Positions 36,145 to 63,599 of a stretch of DNA of 64,000 bases are shown here, piece by piece (the stretch's first letter is position 1; each line of letters starts with the position of its first letter). The DNA lies in NCBI RefSeq assembly GCF_964275005.1, contig NC_092685.1, positions 35,612,018 through 35,676,017 of the forward strand, in the 5' to 3' direction. The notes below the pieces were generated by a model. That model searched no databases. It was not told where the DNA came from and saw nothing but the letters and a program-made list of their open reading frames with translations. This stretch comes from Diadema setosum. Lineage: Eukaryota > Echinodermata > Echinoidea > Diadematoida > Diadematidae. A program made the translations under genes and the position numbers.

Positions 36145-36331
36145 GACGATGAAGACAAACAAGTTGACATAATGCATTAGAATCCAACTTCATTTATTTG
36201 TAAACCAAATTTTCGACCCTTGCACGGATCTTCCTCAGGGTAACAGATCCGTGCAAGGGTCGAAAATTTGGTTTACAAATAAATGAAGTTGGATTCTAAT
36301 GCATTATGTCAACTTGTTTGTCTTCATCGTC
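36145..36331. repeat. Perfect 86-bp-arm hairpin, Penelope-type termini
   Basis: 36145-36230 and 36246-36331 are exact reverse complements around a 15-nt loop. Read on the minus strand, the loop and right flank give CTGAGGAAGATCC...GGGTCGAAA followed by ATTTG/CAAAT arms, a hammerhead-like layout often seen at Penelope-element ends. It looks like two truncated termini of a second Penelope-like family joined head to head. Confidence 0.75.
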
Positions 36332-36359
36332 TTCATGCTCTTATTCCAACACGCGGATA

Positions 36360-36367
36360 ATAATACC

Positions 36368-36415
<48 letters not shown>

Positions 36416-36610
36416 GAAAGAGTCTCAAGTACGCCATGGATCCAACGATGACAAAAAATTTTTATTACAAAATTTTCCATGGCATACTTGAGACTCTTTC
36501 TTCTAATAATTACAACATTCGAAGTCCAACACATGGAAAATTCCTATATATATATATATATATAATGGTATTATCTAGAAAATATAATACTTGTTTGTCT
36601 TCATCGTCTT

Positions 36611-36649
<39 letters not shown>

Positions 36650-36690
36650 TGGAATTTTCCACGTGTTGGACTTCGAATGTTGTAATTATT
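36360..36690. repeat. (TA)n tracts with fragments of Penelope 3' end
   Basis: Three TA arrays (about 36371-36410, 36546-36563, 36612-36648) separate pieces of the same 3' end seen at the palindrome edge. A 28-bp-arm hairpin (36412-36439 with 36477-36504, one mismatch) is built from the agaagaaagagtctcaagta end sequence. The element's 3' tail reads about aagtccaacacgtggaaaattcc followed by (TA)n, which suggests targeting of TA repeats. Confidence 0.65.
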
Positions 36691-36737
36691 AGAAGAAAGA
36701 GTCTCAAGTACGCCATGGATCCAACGATTACAAAAAA

Positions 36738-36785
36738 ATTTTATTACAAAATTTTCGGTCTGCCTCAGACCTTCGTCAGTGCAAA
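36738..36785 (-). ncRNA. Hammerhead-like motif, minus copy
   Basis: Exact mirror of the motif at 44211-44258: minus-strand CTGACGA, stem II with AGG loop, then GAAA. The same caveats apply (extra A, U-rich cleavage region). Confidence 0.5.
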
Positions 36786-37709
36786 GACAATGATGGACAA
36801 TGATAAACATGAATCATAACAACAATGCTATGCGCGTCATGCGCGTAGTGCGTTGCCCTGGAGCTGCGTTGTCAAGGAGAGCGCTGATACGTATAGGGGT
36901 ATGGTAGAAAGTGAAATCTCAATGAATACTGAACTCAGACTCAACAAAAGTTTCAAGTGCTTGTTTGAATCATAATATGCTATATATACTCTTTATAAAA
37001 ATACATTGCTTTATATACGTCCTTGTAATAATAGACTTTAGCGATTCTATTTTTTTCGTAGATAAACTTCGAAGAAAAGACGCATATAAAGCACTGATTA
37101 CAAATGGAGAAGAAATTAAAAGGAATGAGCTAATAATACAACTAGTTATTAGAGCGTCTGTTTACTGTAAAAATAAAAATTGTATATATATATATATATA
37201 TATTATACGGATGATCAAGACATCATATCAAAAAAATAGTGTTCAATACAAATATAATAAAATCTCAACATTAACTCAATAAAAATCTCAATGAAGACTA
37301 AACTCAAACTCAACAGTTCCGAGCGTATGTGTATATTATATGCATGCCAATGTATGCTATATATACTATATATAAATACATTACTTTATGTATACATCCA
37401 TGTAATATTTGACTTTTGTGACTCCAAAAAAGCATGTAAAGACGCCTATCAAGCATCAATCAAGCATCAATTACAAATGGAGAAAAACATGAAAAAATAA
37501 GCTCATAATAATCATAACCAAATATCGAAGCATCTCTTTACTGTAATGGTGAGAATATGATAAATTTGCGGATAATCAAGACATCATATTTAACATAAAA
37601 GGTAAGTGGTCAATGCGAAAGTAATAAAATCTTAACATTACCTTTTGTAAATAATGAAAAATATGCATATAATATAGGTCTAGTCTCAGATTCTTAGAGA
37701 TTCGTTTCT

Positions 37710-40202
37710 TCACATCTTGTAGAAAGAGAAACTGCTTAACCATCCAAGGTCCTTGTTGAGTCCCGTTTCAAAAGACCTGGTTTGGATGATGAATTTCATT
37801 TCAGCTAATTTTCTGGCTTCTCTGTCTTTGAAATTAGTGCCGATGATACAGAATTGCAGATCCCGAATTGAGTGGTTGCCCGAGTTGAAATGTTCGGCAA
37901 CTGGTAGTGATGACTTGTGCTGAATTGAACTTCTGTGATTGTTGAAACGAAGTCTGAACTTAGTACCTGTTTCCCCGATATACTTCGCGTTAGGGCATTT
38001 TGAGCATGAGATGCAGTAAACCACATTTGGGGTGTCACATGTGGCGTGAGGGGTAGAGACAGAGAAGCCAGGAGTTAGATCTACTTTTTCAGAGGTGAGC
38101 ATATGGGCACAGATTTGGCAACGGCTTTTGCCACATGGGCGGTTAGCTTTCTGTTTTTGTTTCTTTGAGATTGAGCTCTTTACCAATAATTCTCGTAGGT
38201 TTTTCGGTTGTTTTTGAGCGTTGATGGGGTGGTTCGAGAACGTGGCAGGGAGAGATTTGTCAAGAGATAGGTATTTCCACTCCTTGTTGATTTCGTTAAT
38301 CAACGCTTTTGTGGAGGGATGATACGTGGTTACAAGAGGTAGCCTGTCAGATGGTTTAGCAGTTTCGCTTTTACTCTTGAGTAACTCTTCACGCTTTTTT
38401 GATTTAGCTCTTTCTAGACTGCGGTTTATCATGTGGATAGGATATCCTCTTTGTAAGAAGAAGCCTCCTAGTGTGATCGCTTGTTTGTCAAATTCCTCGT
38501 CATCTGAGATGATTCTCCGGTATCTCAGAAACTGACTGTACACGACCGCTTCTTTGCAGTGTTTTGGATGGAAGCTTTCATGGCGAAGATAGGTGTGTTT
38601 GTCAGTGGGCTTGTGATACACACTTGTCGAAATCTTGTTTCCGTCAGATATTTTGAGTTTAACATCAAGGAAGGCAATCTCTGACTTTGACTTTGACATA
38701 GTGAATTGGATGCTTCGGTTGGCTTTTCCGAAGTCTTCGACAAACTTCATGAGCGACTCGTCTGAGTCTGTCCAAATTATGAAAATATCGTCGATGTATC
38801 TCAGATAGAGTAGAGGCTTCTTCTCACATTTGGATAGGAAACTTTGTTCTAGCTCACACATGAATATGTTTGCATACGAAGGGGCCATTTTCGTGCCCAT
38901 TGCAGTGCCATTGGTTTGGAGATAGAATTTGTCGTCAAACGTGAAGAAATTGTGCTTGAGAATGAACTCTGTTAACCTAGCAAGATCAGTTACAAGAGAT
39001 GCTTCTACGTCTTGCTTAGTAAGAAAATCTGACATGGCCTTGATTCCGTCTTTATGACCTATGTTAGTGTACAGAGAAGTGACATCCATCGTGACTAGAG
39101 TAAATGACTCGGGGAGTTTATCCTTTATGGACTCTATCTTGTTGAGAAAGTCAGTGGTGTCTTTGATGAAGCTGGGAATCGAGGGCAAGTATTTTTGTAG
39201 AGTTCTATCTACGTAAGCTGACATCATTTCTGTTAGAGAACCACAGTTTGATATTATGGGTCGGCCTGGTGGGATGATGTTATGTGATTTAGCTACGTCG
39301 ATTACCTGGTCACTGGAGATCTCGCCTTCTGGTTGTTCGAGGTGTGAGGCTACTTTCGCTTGTAGTTTGTGGATCTTCGGTAGAAGGTAGAGACGACTGG
39401 TTCTGGGATCGGTGGGGAGAAGGTTCCTGCTTTCAGTTTTCGGGATCGCCGATAGTGATGACAGGACTTCCTCTGCCTCTTTAGTGAATTGCTGAGAGGG
39501 ATCCGACGACAGGGGTGTGTAGAATCTTCCATCAGAGAGTTGCCGTTGTGCTTCCGCGATGTAGTTGTCTTTATCTTGAACAGTAACTGCTCCCCCTTTA
39601 TCTGCTGGTTTGATAACTATGTCGTCGTTGTTTTGGAGGGATTTGATGGCTCGTCGCTCACTTGCGCTCAAGTTGTCGGCTGTACATTTTTCGTCAATAG
39701 AGCGAAGGAATGTGTCAAGGTGCTGATTAACACTGTTGATGAAGGTGTCGATATACTGGTTTCGATTGCCAGGCGGTGTCCACTCTCTGCCTCCTTTGCG
39801 TTGGGATTTAGGATTAGCAGGCACTGCGTTCTCCGCTTTATGTGCATCATGTGAACTATCCCCATTGAAGTACTCACGGAGTCTCACCCGACGTTCCAAG
39901 TTCCGGACATGTTGACAGAGTTGGAGTTTATCAAGTTTCGTTGTGGGGCAGAAGGACAAACCGCGGTTTAGAATTTTCTCTTCAGCATCAGTGAGTGAAT
40001 AATGGGATAGATTCACCACCACGTTATGAGCTTCTGGCGTACTCTCCTCCGTTGAGTCTGCGGGCTTTTGCCTTCTGGTGTTGAGGATGGGTGAAGTGGA
40101 AATCAAATGATCGAGCTTTTGATTTTTCACTTTCATTCTATCACTCAATGTCTGCTTGTATCTTTTGTCCAGATACTTGAATGTCGATTCCACGCTTTCC
40201 TA
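37710..40202 (-). pseudogene. Penelope RT/GIY-YIG ORF, minus copy with premature TAG
   Basis: The open frame after the stop runs 827 codons and appears identical to the plus copy by eye. In-frame TAG at 40202-40200 replaces the CAG of the plus copy at 40798-40800, one base change. Upstream, the same frame stays open through about 40604. Domains downstream of the stop are complete: the N-terminal PLE region with KPADKGGAV, the RT palm with YIDD, a Cys/His linker and the C-terminal GIY-YIG nuclease. The product would need readthrough or internal initiation to be whole, so the copy is probably defective. Confidence 0.85.
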
Positions 40203-40388
40203 GGTGTAGTTCCGTTGTCTTAGTGTTTCCCGCAGTGCATGTATGGCCGCATCGATATCTGTAGTAAGCTTCTTTTGCTTGGCGTAGGCGCTTCGAAGAG
40301 CGTCGTTTCTCAACAGTTCAGAAGCCCGGCGGCATATTTGGCGAGATTGTCGTGAGTTAGAAGTCGATCCGAGAGGGTTTTTAACAGT

Positions 40389-40540
40389 AAATCCTTTGGG
40401 TAAGAGGTCCAGTTTTCTGCAACGCGACAGGAAATATATGTCCGATCTTGTTTGCGCAAATAATCCTTTGGGTAAGAGGTCCAGTTTTCTGCAACGCGAC
40501 AGGAAATATATGTCCGATCTTGTTTGCGCAAGTTTATCAT
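40389..40540. repeat. Palindrome centre with asymmetric 72-bp tandem duplication
   Basis: A unit beginning atcctttgggtaagaggtcc occurs at 40391 and again at 40463 on the left side, but only once, inverted, on the right (from 40541). The inner arms gtttgcgcaa (40522-40531) and ttgcgcaaac (40541-40550) flank a 9-nt spacer, gtttatcat. This is the head-to-head 5' junction of the two Penelope copies. Confidence 0.85.
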
Positions 40541-43290
40541 TTGCGCAAACAAGATCGGACATATATTTCCTGTCGCGTTGCAGAAAACTGGACCTCTTAC
40601 CCAAAGGATTTACTGTTAAAAACCCTCTCGGATCGACTTCTAACTCACGACAATCTCGCCAAATATGCCGCCGGGCTTCTGAACTGTTGAGAAACGACGC
40701 TCTTCGAAGCGCCTACGCCAAGCAAAAGAAGCTTACTACAGATATCGATGCGGCCATACATGCACTGCGGGAAACACTAAGACAACGGAACTACACCCAG
40801 GAAAGCGTGGAATCGACATTCAAGTATCTGGACAAAAGATACAAGCAGACATTGAGTGATAGAATGAAAGTGAAAAATCAAAAGCTCGATCATTTGATTT
40901 CCACTTCACCCATCCTCAACACCAGAAGGCAAAAGCCCGCAGACTCAACGGAGGAGAGTACGCCAGAAGCTCATAACGTGGTGGTGAATCTATCCCATTA
41001 TTCACTCACTGATGCTGAAGAGAAAATTCTAAACCGCGGTTTGTCCTTCTGCCCCACAACGAAACTTGATAAACTCCAACTCTGTCAACATGTCCGGAAC
41101 TTGGAACGTCGGGTGAGACTCCGTGAGTACTTCAATGGGGATAGTTCACATGATGCACATAAAGCGGAGAACGCAGTGCCTGCTAATCCTAAATCCCAAC
41201 GCAAAGGAGGCAGAGAGTGGACACCGCCTGGCAATCGAAACCAGTATATCGACACCTTCATCAACAGTGTTAATCAGCACCTTGACACATTCCTTCGCTC
41301 TATTGACGAAAAATGTACAGCCGACAACTTGAGCGCAAGTGAGCGACGAGCCATCAAATCCCTCCAAAACAACGACGACATAGTTATCAAACCAGCAGAT
41401 AAAGGGGGAGCAGTTACTGTTCAAGATAAAGACAACTACATCGCGGAAGCACAACGGCAACTCTCTGATGGAAGATTCTACACACCCCTGTCGTCGGATC
41501 CCTCTCAGCAATTCACTAAAGAGGCAGAGGAAGTCCTGTCATCACTATCGGCGATCCCGAAAACTGAAAGCAGGAACCTTCTCCCCACCGATCCCAGAAC
41601 CAGTCGTCTCTACCTTCTACCGAAGATCCACAAACTACAAGCGAAAGTAGCCTCACACCTCGAACAACCAGAAGGCGAGATCTCCAGTGACCAGGTAATC
41701 GACGTAGCTAAATCACATAACATCATCCCACCAGGCCGACCCATAATATCAAACTGTGGTTCTCTAACAGAAATGATGTCAGCTTACGTAGATAGAACTC
41801 TACAAAAATACTTGCCCTCGATTCCCAGCTTCATCAAAGACACCACTGACTTTCTCAACAAGATAGAGTCCATAAAGGATAAACTCCCCGAGTCATTTAC
41901 TCTAGTCACGATGGATGTCACTTCTCTGTACACTAACATAGGTCATAAAGACGGAATCAAGGCCATGTCAGATTTTCTTACTAAGCAAGACGTAGAAGCA
42001 TCTCTTGTAACTGATCTTGCTAGGTTAACAGAGTTCATTCTCAAGCACAATTTCTTCACGTTTGACGACAAATTCTATCTCCAAACCAATGGCACTGCAA
42101 TGGGCACGAAAATGGCCCCTTCGTATGCAAACATATTCATGTGTGAGCTAGAACAAAGTTTCCTATCCAAATGTGAGAAGAAGCCTCTACTCTATCTGAG
42201 ATACATCGACGATATTTTCATAATTTGGACAGACTCAGACGAGTCGCTCATGAAGTTTGTCGAAGACTTCGGAAAAGCCAACCGAAGCATCCAATTCACT
42301 ATGTCAAAGTCAAAGTCAGAGATTGCCTTCCTTGATGTTAAACTCAAAATATCTGACGGAAACAAGATTTCGACAAGTGTGTATCACAAGCCCACTGACA
42401 AACACACCTATCTTCGCCATGAAAGCTTCCATCCAAAACACTGCAAAGAAGCGGTCGTGTACAGTCAGTTTCTGAGATACCGGAGAATCATCTCAGATGA
42501 CGAGGAATTTGACAAACAAGCGATCACACTAGGAGGCTTCTTCTTACAAAGAGGATATCCTATCCACATGATAAACCGCAGTCTAGAAAGAGCTAAATCA
42601 AAAAAGCGTGAAGAGTTACTCAAGAGTAAAAGCGAAACTGCTAAACCATCTGACAGGCTACCTCTTGTAACCACGTATCATCCCTCCACAAAAGCGTTGA
42701 TTAACGAAATCAACAAGGAGTGGAAATACCTATCTCTTGACAAATCTCTCCCTGCCACGTTCTCGAACCACCCCATCAACGCTCAAAAACAACCGAAAAA
42801 CCTACGAGAATTATTGGTAAAGAGCTCAATCTCAAAGAAACAAAAACAGAAAGCTAACCGCCCATGTGGCAAAAGCCGTTGCCAAATCTGTGCCCATATG
42901 CTCACCTCTGAAAAAGTAGATCTAACTCCTGGCTTCTCTGTCTCTACCCCTCACGCCACATGTGACACCCCAAATGTGGTTTACTGCATCTCATGCTCAA
43001 AATGCCCTAACGCGAAGTATATCGGGGAAACAGGTACTAAGTTCAGACTTCGTTTCAACAATCACAGAAGTTCAATTCAGCACAAGTCATCACTACCAGT
43101 TGCCGAACATTTCAACTCGGGCAACCACTCAATTCGGGATCTGCAATTCTGTATCATCGGCACTAATTTCAAAGACAGAGAAGCCAGAAAATTAGCTGAA
43201 ATGAAATTCATCATCCAAACCAGGTCTTTTGAAACGGGACTCAACAAGGACCTTGGATGGTTAAGCAGTTTCTCTTTCTACAAGATGTGA
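40396..43290 (+). CDS. Penelope-like reverse transcriptase with GIY-YIG endonuclease
   Basis: A 964-codon frame. The first 49 or so codons read antisense through the left arm and the spacer, so the ATG at 40396 is probably fortuitous. Element-derived protein begins near 40541 and has no ATG before 40864. Domains: N-terminal PLE region with KPADKGGAVTVQ, RT fingers with RPIISNCGS, then TMDVTSLYTNI, TNGTAMGTKMAPSYAN and catalytic YIDD (about residues 603-606), a CGKSRCQICAH Cys/His linker (about 824) and a GIY-YIG nuclease with VVYCISC (about 861) and YIGETG (about 875). In PLEs the nuclease nicks the target and the RT copies the RNA in place. All visible motifs are intact, so activity is possible apart from the missing native start. 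Confidence 0.92.
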   Translation: MGKRSSFLQRDRKYMSDLVCANNPLGKRSSFLQRDRKYMSDLVCASLSFAQTRSDIYFLSRCRKLDLLPKGFTVKNPLGSTSNSRQSRQICRRASELLRNDALRSAYAKQKKLTTDIDAAIHALRETLRQRNYTQESVESTFKYLDKRYKQTLSDRMKVKNQKLDHLISTSPILNTRRQKPADSTEESTPEAHNVVVNLSHYSLTDAEEKILNRGLSFCPTTKLDKLQLCQHVRNLERRVRLREYFNGDSSHDAHKAENAVPANPKSQRKGGREWTPPGNRNQYIDTFINSVNQHLDTFLRSIDEKCTADNLSASERRAIKSLQNNDDIVIKPADKGGAVTVQDKDNYIAEAQRQLSDGRFYTPLSSDPSQQFTKEAEEVLSSLSAIPKTESRNLLPTDPRTSRLYLLPKIHKLQAKVASHLEQPEGEISSDQVIDVAKSHNIIPPGRPIISNCGSLTEMMSAYVDRTLQKYLPSIPSFIKDTTDFLNKIESIKDKLPESFTLVTMDVTSLYTNIGHKDGIKAMSDFLTKQDVEASLVTDLARLTEFILKHNFFTFDDKFYLQTNGTAMGTKMAPSYANIFMCELEQSFLSKCEKKPLLYLRYIDDIFIIWTDSDESLMKFVEDFGKANRSIQFTMSKSKSEIAFLDVKLKISDGNKISTSVYHKPTDKHTYLRHESFHPKHCKEAVVYSQFLRYRRIISDDEEFDKQAITLGGFFLQRGYPIHMINRSLERAKSKKREELLKSKSETAKPSDRLPLVTTYHPSTKALINEINKEWKYLSLDKSLPATFSNHPINAQKQPKNLRELLVKSSISKKQKQKANRPCGKSRCQICAHMLTSEKVDLTPGFSVSTPHATCDTPNVVYCISCSKCPNAKYIGETGTKFRLRFNNHRSSIQHKSSLPVAEHFNSGNHSIRDLQFCIIGTNFKDREARKLAEMKFIIQTRSFETGLNKDLGWLSSFSFYKM

Positions 43291-44210
43291 AGAAACGAAT
43301 CTCTAAGAATCTGAGACTAGACCTATATTATATGCATATTTTTCATTATTTACAAAAGGTAATGTTAAGATTTTATTACTTTCGCATTGACCACTTACCT
43401 TTTATGTTAAATATGATGTCTTGATTATCCGCAAATTTATCATATTCTCACCATTACAGTAAAGAGATGCTTCGATATTTGGTTATGATTATTATGAGCT
43501 TATTTTTTCATGTTTTTCTCCATTTGTAATTGATGCTTGATTGATGCTTGATAGGCGTCTTTACATGCTTTTTTGGAGTCACAAAAGTCAAATATTACAT
43601 GGATGTATACATAAAGTAATGTATTTATATATAGTATATATAGCATACATTGGCATGCATATAATATACACATACGCTCGGAACTGTTGAGTTTGAGTTT
43701 AGTCTTCATTGAGATTTTTATTGAGTTAATGTTGAGATTTTATTATATTTGTATTGAACACTATTTTTTTGATATGATGTCTTGATCATCCGTATAATAT
43801 ATATATATATATACAATTTTTATTTTTACAGTAAACAGACGCTCTAATAACTAGTTGTATTATTAGCTCATTCCTTTTAATTTCTTCTCCATTTGTAATC
43901 AGTGCTTTATATGCGTCTTTTCTTCGAAGTTTATCTACGAAAAAAATAGAATCGCTAAAGTCTATTAGTACAAGGACGTATATAAAGCAATGTATTTTTA
44001 TAAAGAGTATATATAGCATATTATGATTCAAACAAGCACTTGAAACTTTTGTTGAGTCTGAGTTCAGTATTCATTGAGATTTCACTTTCTACCATACCCC
44101 TATACGTATCAGCGCTCTCCTTGACAACGCAGCTCCAGGGCAACGCACTACGCGCATGACGCGCATAGCATTGTTGTTATGATTCATGTTTATCATTGTC
44201 CATCATTGTC
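43291..44210 (+). other. Penelope 3' UTR with diverged tandem blocks
   Basis: Mirror of 36786-37709. Two related blocks of about 370 bp share ctcaatga...actcaacag, a tatatac/acattNctttat core, ttacaaatggagaa, and gatNatcaagacatcatat endings. A short (TA)n lies within. The small frames here have no recognisable domain. Confidence 0.6.
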
Positions 44211-44258
44211 TTTGCACTGACGAAGGTCTGAGGCAGACCGAAAATTTTGTAATAAAAT
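44211..44258 (+). ncRNA. Hammerhead-like motif near Penelope 3' end
   Basis: CTGACGA (44217-44223) is followed by stem II GGTCTG-AGG-CAGACC (44225-44239), GAAA (44240-44243), an AATTTT/AAAATT stem III and tgtaa. The tgtaa can pair with ttgca upstream as a short stem I. The core matches the hammerhead layout except for an extra A before stem II and a U-rich, slipped cleavage site, so activity is doubtful. Hammerhead-type motifs are known from Penelope-like elements. The mirror copy is at 36738-36785 on the minus strand. Confidence 0.5.
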
Positions 44259-44303
44259 TTTTTTGTAATCGTTGGATCCATGGCGTACTTGAGACTCTTT
44301 CTT

Positions 44304-44305
<2 letters not shown>

Positions 44306-44358
<53 letters not shown>
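44306..44358. repeat. (TA)n microsatellite
   Basis: About 50 bp of pure TA directly abutting the 3' end of the right Penelope copy. Confidence 0.92.
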
Positions 44359-44362
<4 letters not shown>

Positions 44363-44439
44363 ACTTTTATTTATTTAAGCTGCGTTGCAGGAAAACAAAA
44401 TATTCGATTCTTTCATTGGTACGTGATTTAAAAAGAAAT

Positions 44440-45585
44440 GGGGGGGGGAGGGTCAATTCTGTTCAAACCAAATAGGTTCTATATGTCATAGAACCTCTTT
44501 GGTTCAAACCCCCTATCTGCGTTGAGAGGTCCGTGATATACTAGTAAATGCTTACAGTACGTGCACATGATAAACAGCACATCATCGCTGTGTTCCCCTT
44601 CAAATTGGCAATAGGCGTACGCCACATTCAGAAATGCCGTCTAATATCCAACTGACTCAGCCGGGCCGTTCATCACTTGCGCCCACCACTTGCACCCAGC
44701 CGCCACCCGGCCACTGCCCCCGGCCGGCCCGCCTCCGTATTGTACACCGCACCGGCCTGCCTTCGCCCAACACTTACGTGTGCCGAGGTGAATGATTGAA
44801 CTTGGTCTGCTCTCTTTTCATGCTCTGCTGAGCCTTGTTGAGGCAAAGTGCGTGTACAGAGGTGGTACCAGTCGACCAACGTCCATGAAACGACTGCGAA
44901 CATGAACTGGCATAAACTACCAAAGCCCCGTTAACCAGCTGGTCTGTAAATGGACTAATGCCAATGGTGTGTATCCTTGACCTTGCCTTGCACATTTGCC
45001 ATCCATCGCATCACAGTTCATGCCAGATGTACGATGTCATGTCCAATACTATAGTCTGTGTACATGAGCTTTGCTGCCTCTTCTGACTTCTCCAGCGCCA
45101 GTCCACTGGAAATGAATGGAAGGTTATCATTATGGTTATGAAGGCTGCCTATTGTGAAGGCATTTATTGTGAATGTCATCACGGTTTATTCTTACATTCA
45201 TTACCTATCTATTTATGTTAGAAGATCGAGTCAGTTTGTGTACTTTGATTACTAGATTCTGACAGTGAGTGACAGTGTTGTTGTATTCTTGTAATGTAAG
45301 GTACACCTGCAAGAAAATCATCATGCTATATAGGTCTAATTAGTTAAAAGTAAAACTCTGGACTGGTAACTTTAGTCTAAGTAAACTTATATCAACACTA
45401 AGCGGTTCTGCATTTAACGTTAGACATTTGCTGTTGACAGGTTGGTGACAGTCTACAGGCTTAAAACAGCATGGTCAGATGGCCTGGCAATATTATGGCT
45501 CTTCTACTGCCCTAGTCGAACTACTGACACGGTTCTCGTCTGCAAATTTCTACTAGTAGTAGCAGGTCACTTCAACAGCTTCAAC
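44440..45585 (+). promoter_or_regulatory. PEX6 upstream region
   Basis: No coding region is secure. The patch at 44680-44790 is GC-rich (ccggccggcccgcctcc) and may be the promoter core. On the minus strand at about 44770-44995 an open frame of 73 codons overlaps a consensus donor (CACAC then GTAAGT), which could be a divergent non-coding exon. gttgacag ending at about 45441 could be a 5' UTR acceptor. Confidence 0.3.
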
Positions 45586-63534
<17,949 letters not shown>

Positions 63535-63599
63535 TAAAGAGAAATTTGTCTGTTACTACTCTATTCTTTGTCTATGAGTATACTAGGGTTGTGATGATA

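Larger units (their letters stand above)
36691..40531 (-). mobile_element. Penelope-like element, left (minus) copy
   Basis: Left arm of the large palindrome. The ORF region is the mirror image of the right copy with coordinates summing to 81000, so there are no indels through the ORF. Its 3' UTR (about 36760-37709) contains two diverged tandem blocks of about 370 bp. The 3' end lies at 36691 next to TA-repeat debris, and the 5' end meets the palindrome centre. Differences from the right arm: TAG instead of CAG at 40202-40200, an extra 72-bp duplication near the centre, an A/C change near 37030 and TA-length changes. Confidence 0.88.
40541..44305 (+). mobile_element. Penelope-like element, right (plus) copy
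   Basis: Right arm of the palindrome with an uninterrupted ORF to 43290, a 3' UTR of about 1 kb and an end at 44305, followed directly by a (TA)n array of about 50 bp. The 5' end is the palindrome centre. It has no LTRs, and no target duplication was recognised because of the TA context. Confidence 0.88.

Noticed and set aside
36965-37500. Small Tyr/Ile-rich open frames, repeated at 43500-44031
   Set aside because: They lie in the Penelope 3' UTR, differ between tandem blocks and contain translated TA repeats.
36691-44305. Palindrome as a pure sequencing/assembly artefact
   Set aside because: Not fully excluded, but the arms differ by a 72-bp duplication, a TAG/CAG change, another base change and TA lengths, and the outer flanks differ. 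A simple foldback read would be symmetrical.
44673-44995. Minus-strand 73- to 76-codon frames upstream of PEX6
   Set aside because: No domain; two overlapping frames in a GC-rich promoter-like patch. A nearby donor consensus leaves open a divergent non-coding exon, but no protein is supported.
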